Part shown: positions 23,328 through 24,441 of the stretch, one piece after another
Layout of the letters: each line of letters begins with the position of its first letter
Position numbering within the stretch: the stretch's first letter is position 1
Assembly (NCBI GenBank): GCA_964496245.1
Contig: CAZBZG010000028.1
Coordinates: 1-24,441, forward strand
Direction: 5' to 3'
Source of the DNA: CAZBZG01 sp964496245
Lineage (GTDB): Bacteria; Planctomycetota; SZUA-567
DNA: 24,441 nt
Translations under genes and position numbers: made by a program
Notes under the pieces: model-generated
Told to the model about the DNA's origin: nothing
Databases searched by the model: none
What the model saw: only the letters and a program-made list of their open reading frames with translations

Positions 23328-24441
23328 CTAGGGGTCCGTCGTCTCGCGGGGAGGACTGGCTTCGACCGGCGTGGAGGGGGGAGGCGCTTCGGCCGGGTCT
23401 GCCCCGGCCTCCTCAGGCGCGGGCGGCGCGCCGGGAAGCGGAGTGAACCGAAACGTCTCGCGGTTGTGCGTCCACCAGTTCTGCCAGGCGTCGACCTTGC
23501 GCGGCAGCAACTCTTCGGTCAAGAAGACCAGCGCCTCATGGGCGGGGTAGTACGGATCCGGCTCCTTGGGTTTGCCCTGCGCGTACTCCTTGCCGTTGTA
23601 CGTGACCAGGCGCGGCTTGCTGGGCGTACGCAGGGCCGGCTTCGGTTTGTTCTTGGCCGTTCTCTCGCCCTCCGTTCCACTACCGGCTGCATCCGCCCCT
23701 ACCGGACAATACGCCACCTTGAGGATCAGGGCGTCGATGGTCCGGGGATCGGCTGCGGCCTGCAGACCCAGCCACGCGCGCCGGCGGCTGCATTCGGAGG
23801 AATGGTTGACCGCCACATCCAGGAGCGCGGTCAGCACCTTCAGGCGTTCGGGCCGGCGCGCGAGCAGATGCGCGGCGAGGTGCGTGAGGTCCTTCGTGGA
23901 CTCGATCAGGAGCCGCCGCAGGAGCAGCTGACGGCTCGCCTTCCCGGGCATCCGGTCCAGCGCAAGGAGCGTCAGCCGCCGTGCCCGCGTGGACCCATCG
24001 TTCGCGGCGCGGCGTAGCGGATGCAGGACCAGGGGGCCGAGGTCCAGCAGCGACGCCACAGCCGGAGCAAGCGGCTTCTTGTCCGGCTGTCGTGCGACCC
24101 GCCGAATCAGCACCCAAGCTTCGTGATAGACCCGCCGCCGGCGCTCCTCCTGGTCGTCCTCCATGCGGCGGCGCACGGCCTCCGCCACCGGCATCCATTG
24201 CCCTTCGTACTGCTCGAAACCTTTGCGCGCCATGGCCTGCTCGCGGGTGAGCCACCGGTTGCCGCGGAGCACGTACCCCGCCCGGCGGCGAGCCTTGGGA
24301 TCGTCCGGTCGCAGCGCCACTGCGACCATGTAGTGCCAGTGCGCCCGGTCGGGCATGTTGTGATCGCGACACCAGCGGCCCAGGGCCATCTGGCCGGCGA
24401 AATCGTCGACCGCGACCCGGCGGCTCAGCGCCTGGTAGTCT
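23328..24441 (-). CDS. HEAT-like helical repeat protein of planctomycete type (5' end outside window)
   Basis: 370 residues are visible. The frame stays open through the right edge (upstream codons read DYQALSRRVAVDDFAGQ before the first internal Met), so the true start is not in the window. The first 75 residues resemble a recurrent planctomycete-type motif: LGRWCRDHNMPDRAHWHYMV (a TPR-like hairpin), ALRPDDPKARRRAGY, then GNRWLTREQAMARKGFEQYEGQWMPVAEA. The middle holds HEAT/ARM-like helices (LLDLGPLVLHPLRRAANDGS, RRLTLLALDRM, AWLGLQAAADPRTIDALI). A Lys/Pro-rich break (about 256-290 of the visible part) contains DNA like one arm of the 6628-6656 hairpin. The C-terminal 45 residues are Pro/Ala/Glu-rich and disordered. 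No catalytic motif is seen. Confidence 0.8.
   Translation of the reverse strand, partial: DYQALSRRVAVDDFAGQMALGRWCRDHNMPDRAHWHYMVAVALRPDDPKARRRAGYVLRGNRWLTREQAMARKGFEQYEGQWMPVAEAVRRRMEDDQEERRRRVYHEAWVLIRRVARQPDKKPLAPAVASLLDLGPLVLHPLRRAANDGSTRARRLTLLALDRMPGKASRQLLLRRLLIESTKDLTHLAAHLLARRPERLKVLTALLDVAVNHSSECSRRRAWLGLQAAADPRTIDALILKVAYCPVGADAAGSGTEGERTAKNKPKPALRTPSKPRLVTYNGKEYAQGKPKEPDPYYPAHEALVFLTEELLPRKVDAWQNWWTHNRETFRFTPLPGAPPAPEEAGADPAEAPPPSTPVEASPPRETTDP

Noticed and set aside
23322..23338. CGGACCC-TAG-GGGTCCG hairpin as a terminator
   Set aside because: It overlaps the stop codon of the HEAT-like gene and has no U-tract on either strand. A 7-bp stem is not enough by itself.
1..24441. CRISPR array, tRNA or rRNA genes, phage or intact insertion sequence
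   Set aside because: No regularly spaced direct repeats, tRNA arm motifs, rRNA segments, integrase or transposase frames were seen on either strand.

Overview
The window is GC-rich (by eye well over 60%), with tightly packed, mostly bacterial-type genes. Strong sigma70-like promoters and Shine-Dalgarno sites precede most starts. The gene content suggests a bacterium of the PVC/Planctomycetota-Lentisphaerota-Kiritimatiellota neighbourhood: a Ser/Thr kinase with a large N-lobe insertion and an extracytoplasmic repeat tail, TPR and HEAT-like proteins of planctomycete style, a URO-D-like fragment next to a PL22/TolB-like propeller and an AraC regulator, and glnS together with an atypical gltX. 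The phylum is an inference from family resemblance. No rRNA, tRNA, CRISPR array or intact transposon was seen.

Layout. (1) 1-5410, minus strand: a glycan-assembly operon with overlapping stops and starts. It holds a GT4 glycosyltransferase, a B12-binding-type radical SAM protein, a second GT4, and a GT4-methyltransferase fusion that runs off the left edge. (2) 5578-6450, minus: a secreted TPR/NTF2-like protein. (3) 6451-6880: a gene-free spacer packed with palindromic repeats. (4) 6937-9855, plus: trpB and gltX, convergent with glnS (9912-11621, minus). (5) 11792-12115, plus: a small membrane-anchored protein divergent from glnS. (6) 12211-15631, minus: a Cys/Met-metabolism PLP enzyme followed by rnr (RNase R). 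(7) 15822-18120, plus: a C39-like putative lipoprotein and a secreted TPR protein under a near-consensus promoter. They converge, with only 7 nt between stop codons, on a transmembrane Ser/Thr kinase (18128-20704, minus). (8) 20835-23151: a carbohydrate-type locus with a beta-propeller protein, a truncated URO-D-like remnant and a divergent AraC regulator. (9) 23328-24441, minus: a partial HEAT-like/planctomycete-type protein.

The most striking signal is a set of palindromic repeats found both between genes and inside genes. A 70-bp element made of two opposed hairpins occurs in the spacer at 6772-6840 and again, in frame and translated, at 881-951 in the linker between the two Rossmann domains of the fusion glycosyltransferase. 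The neighbouring glycosyltransferase has a different large palindrome at the same linker position (2107-2154). A second family with the same two-hairpin design lies at 23203-23288. This looks like REP/BIME-type elements that can enter coding sequence at disordered linkers and be tolerated as peptide inserts, comparable in principle to Rickettsia palindromic elements.
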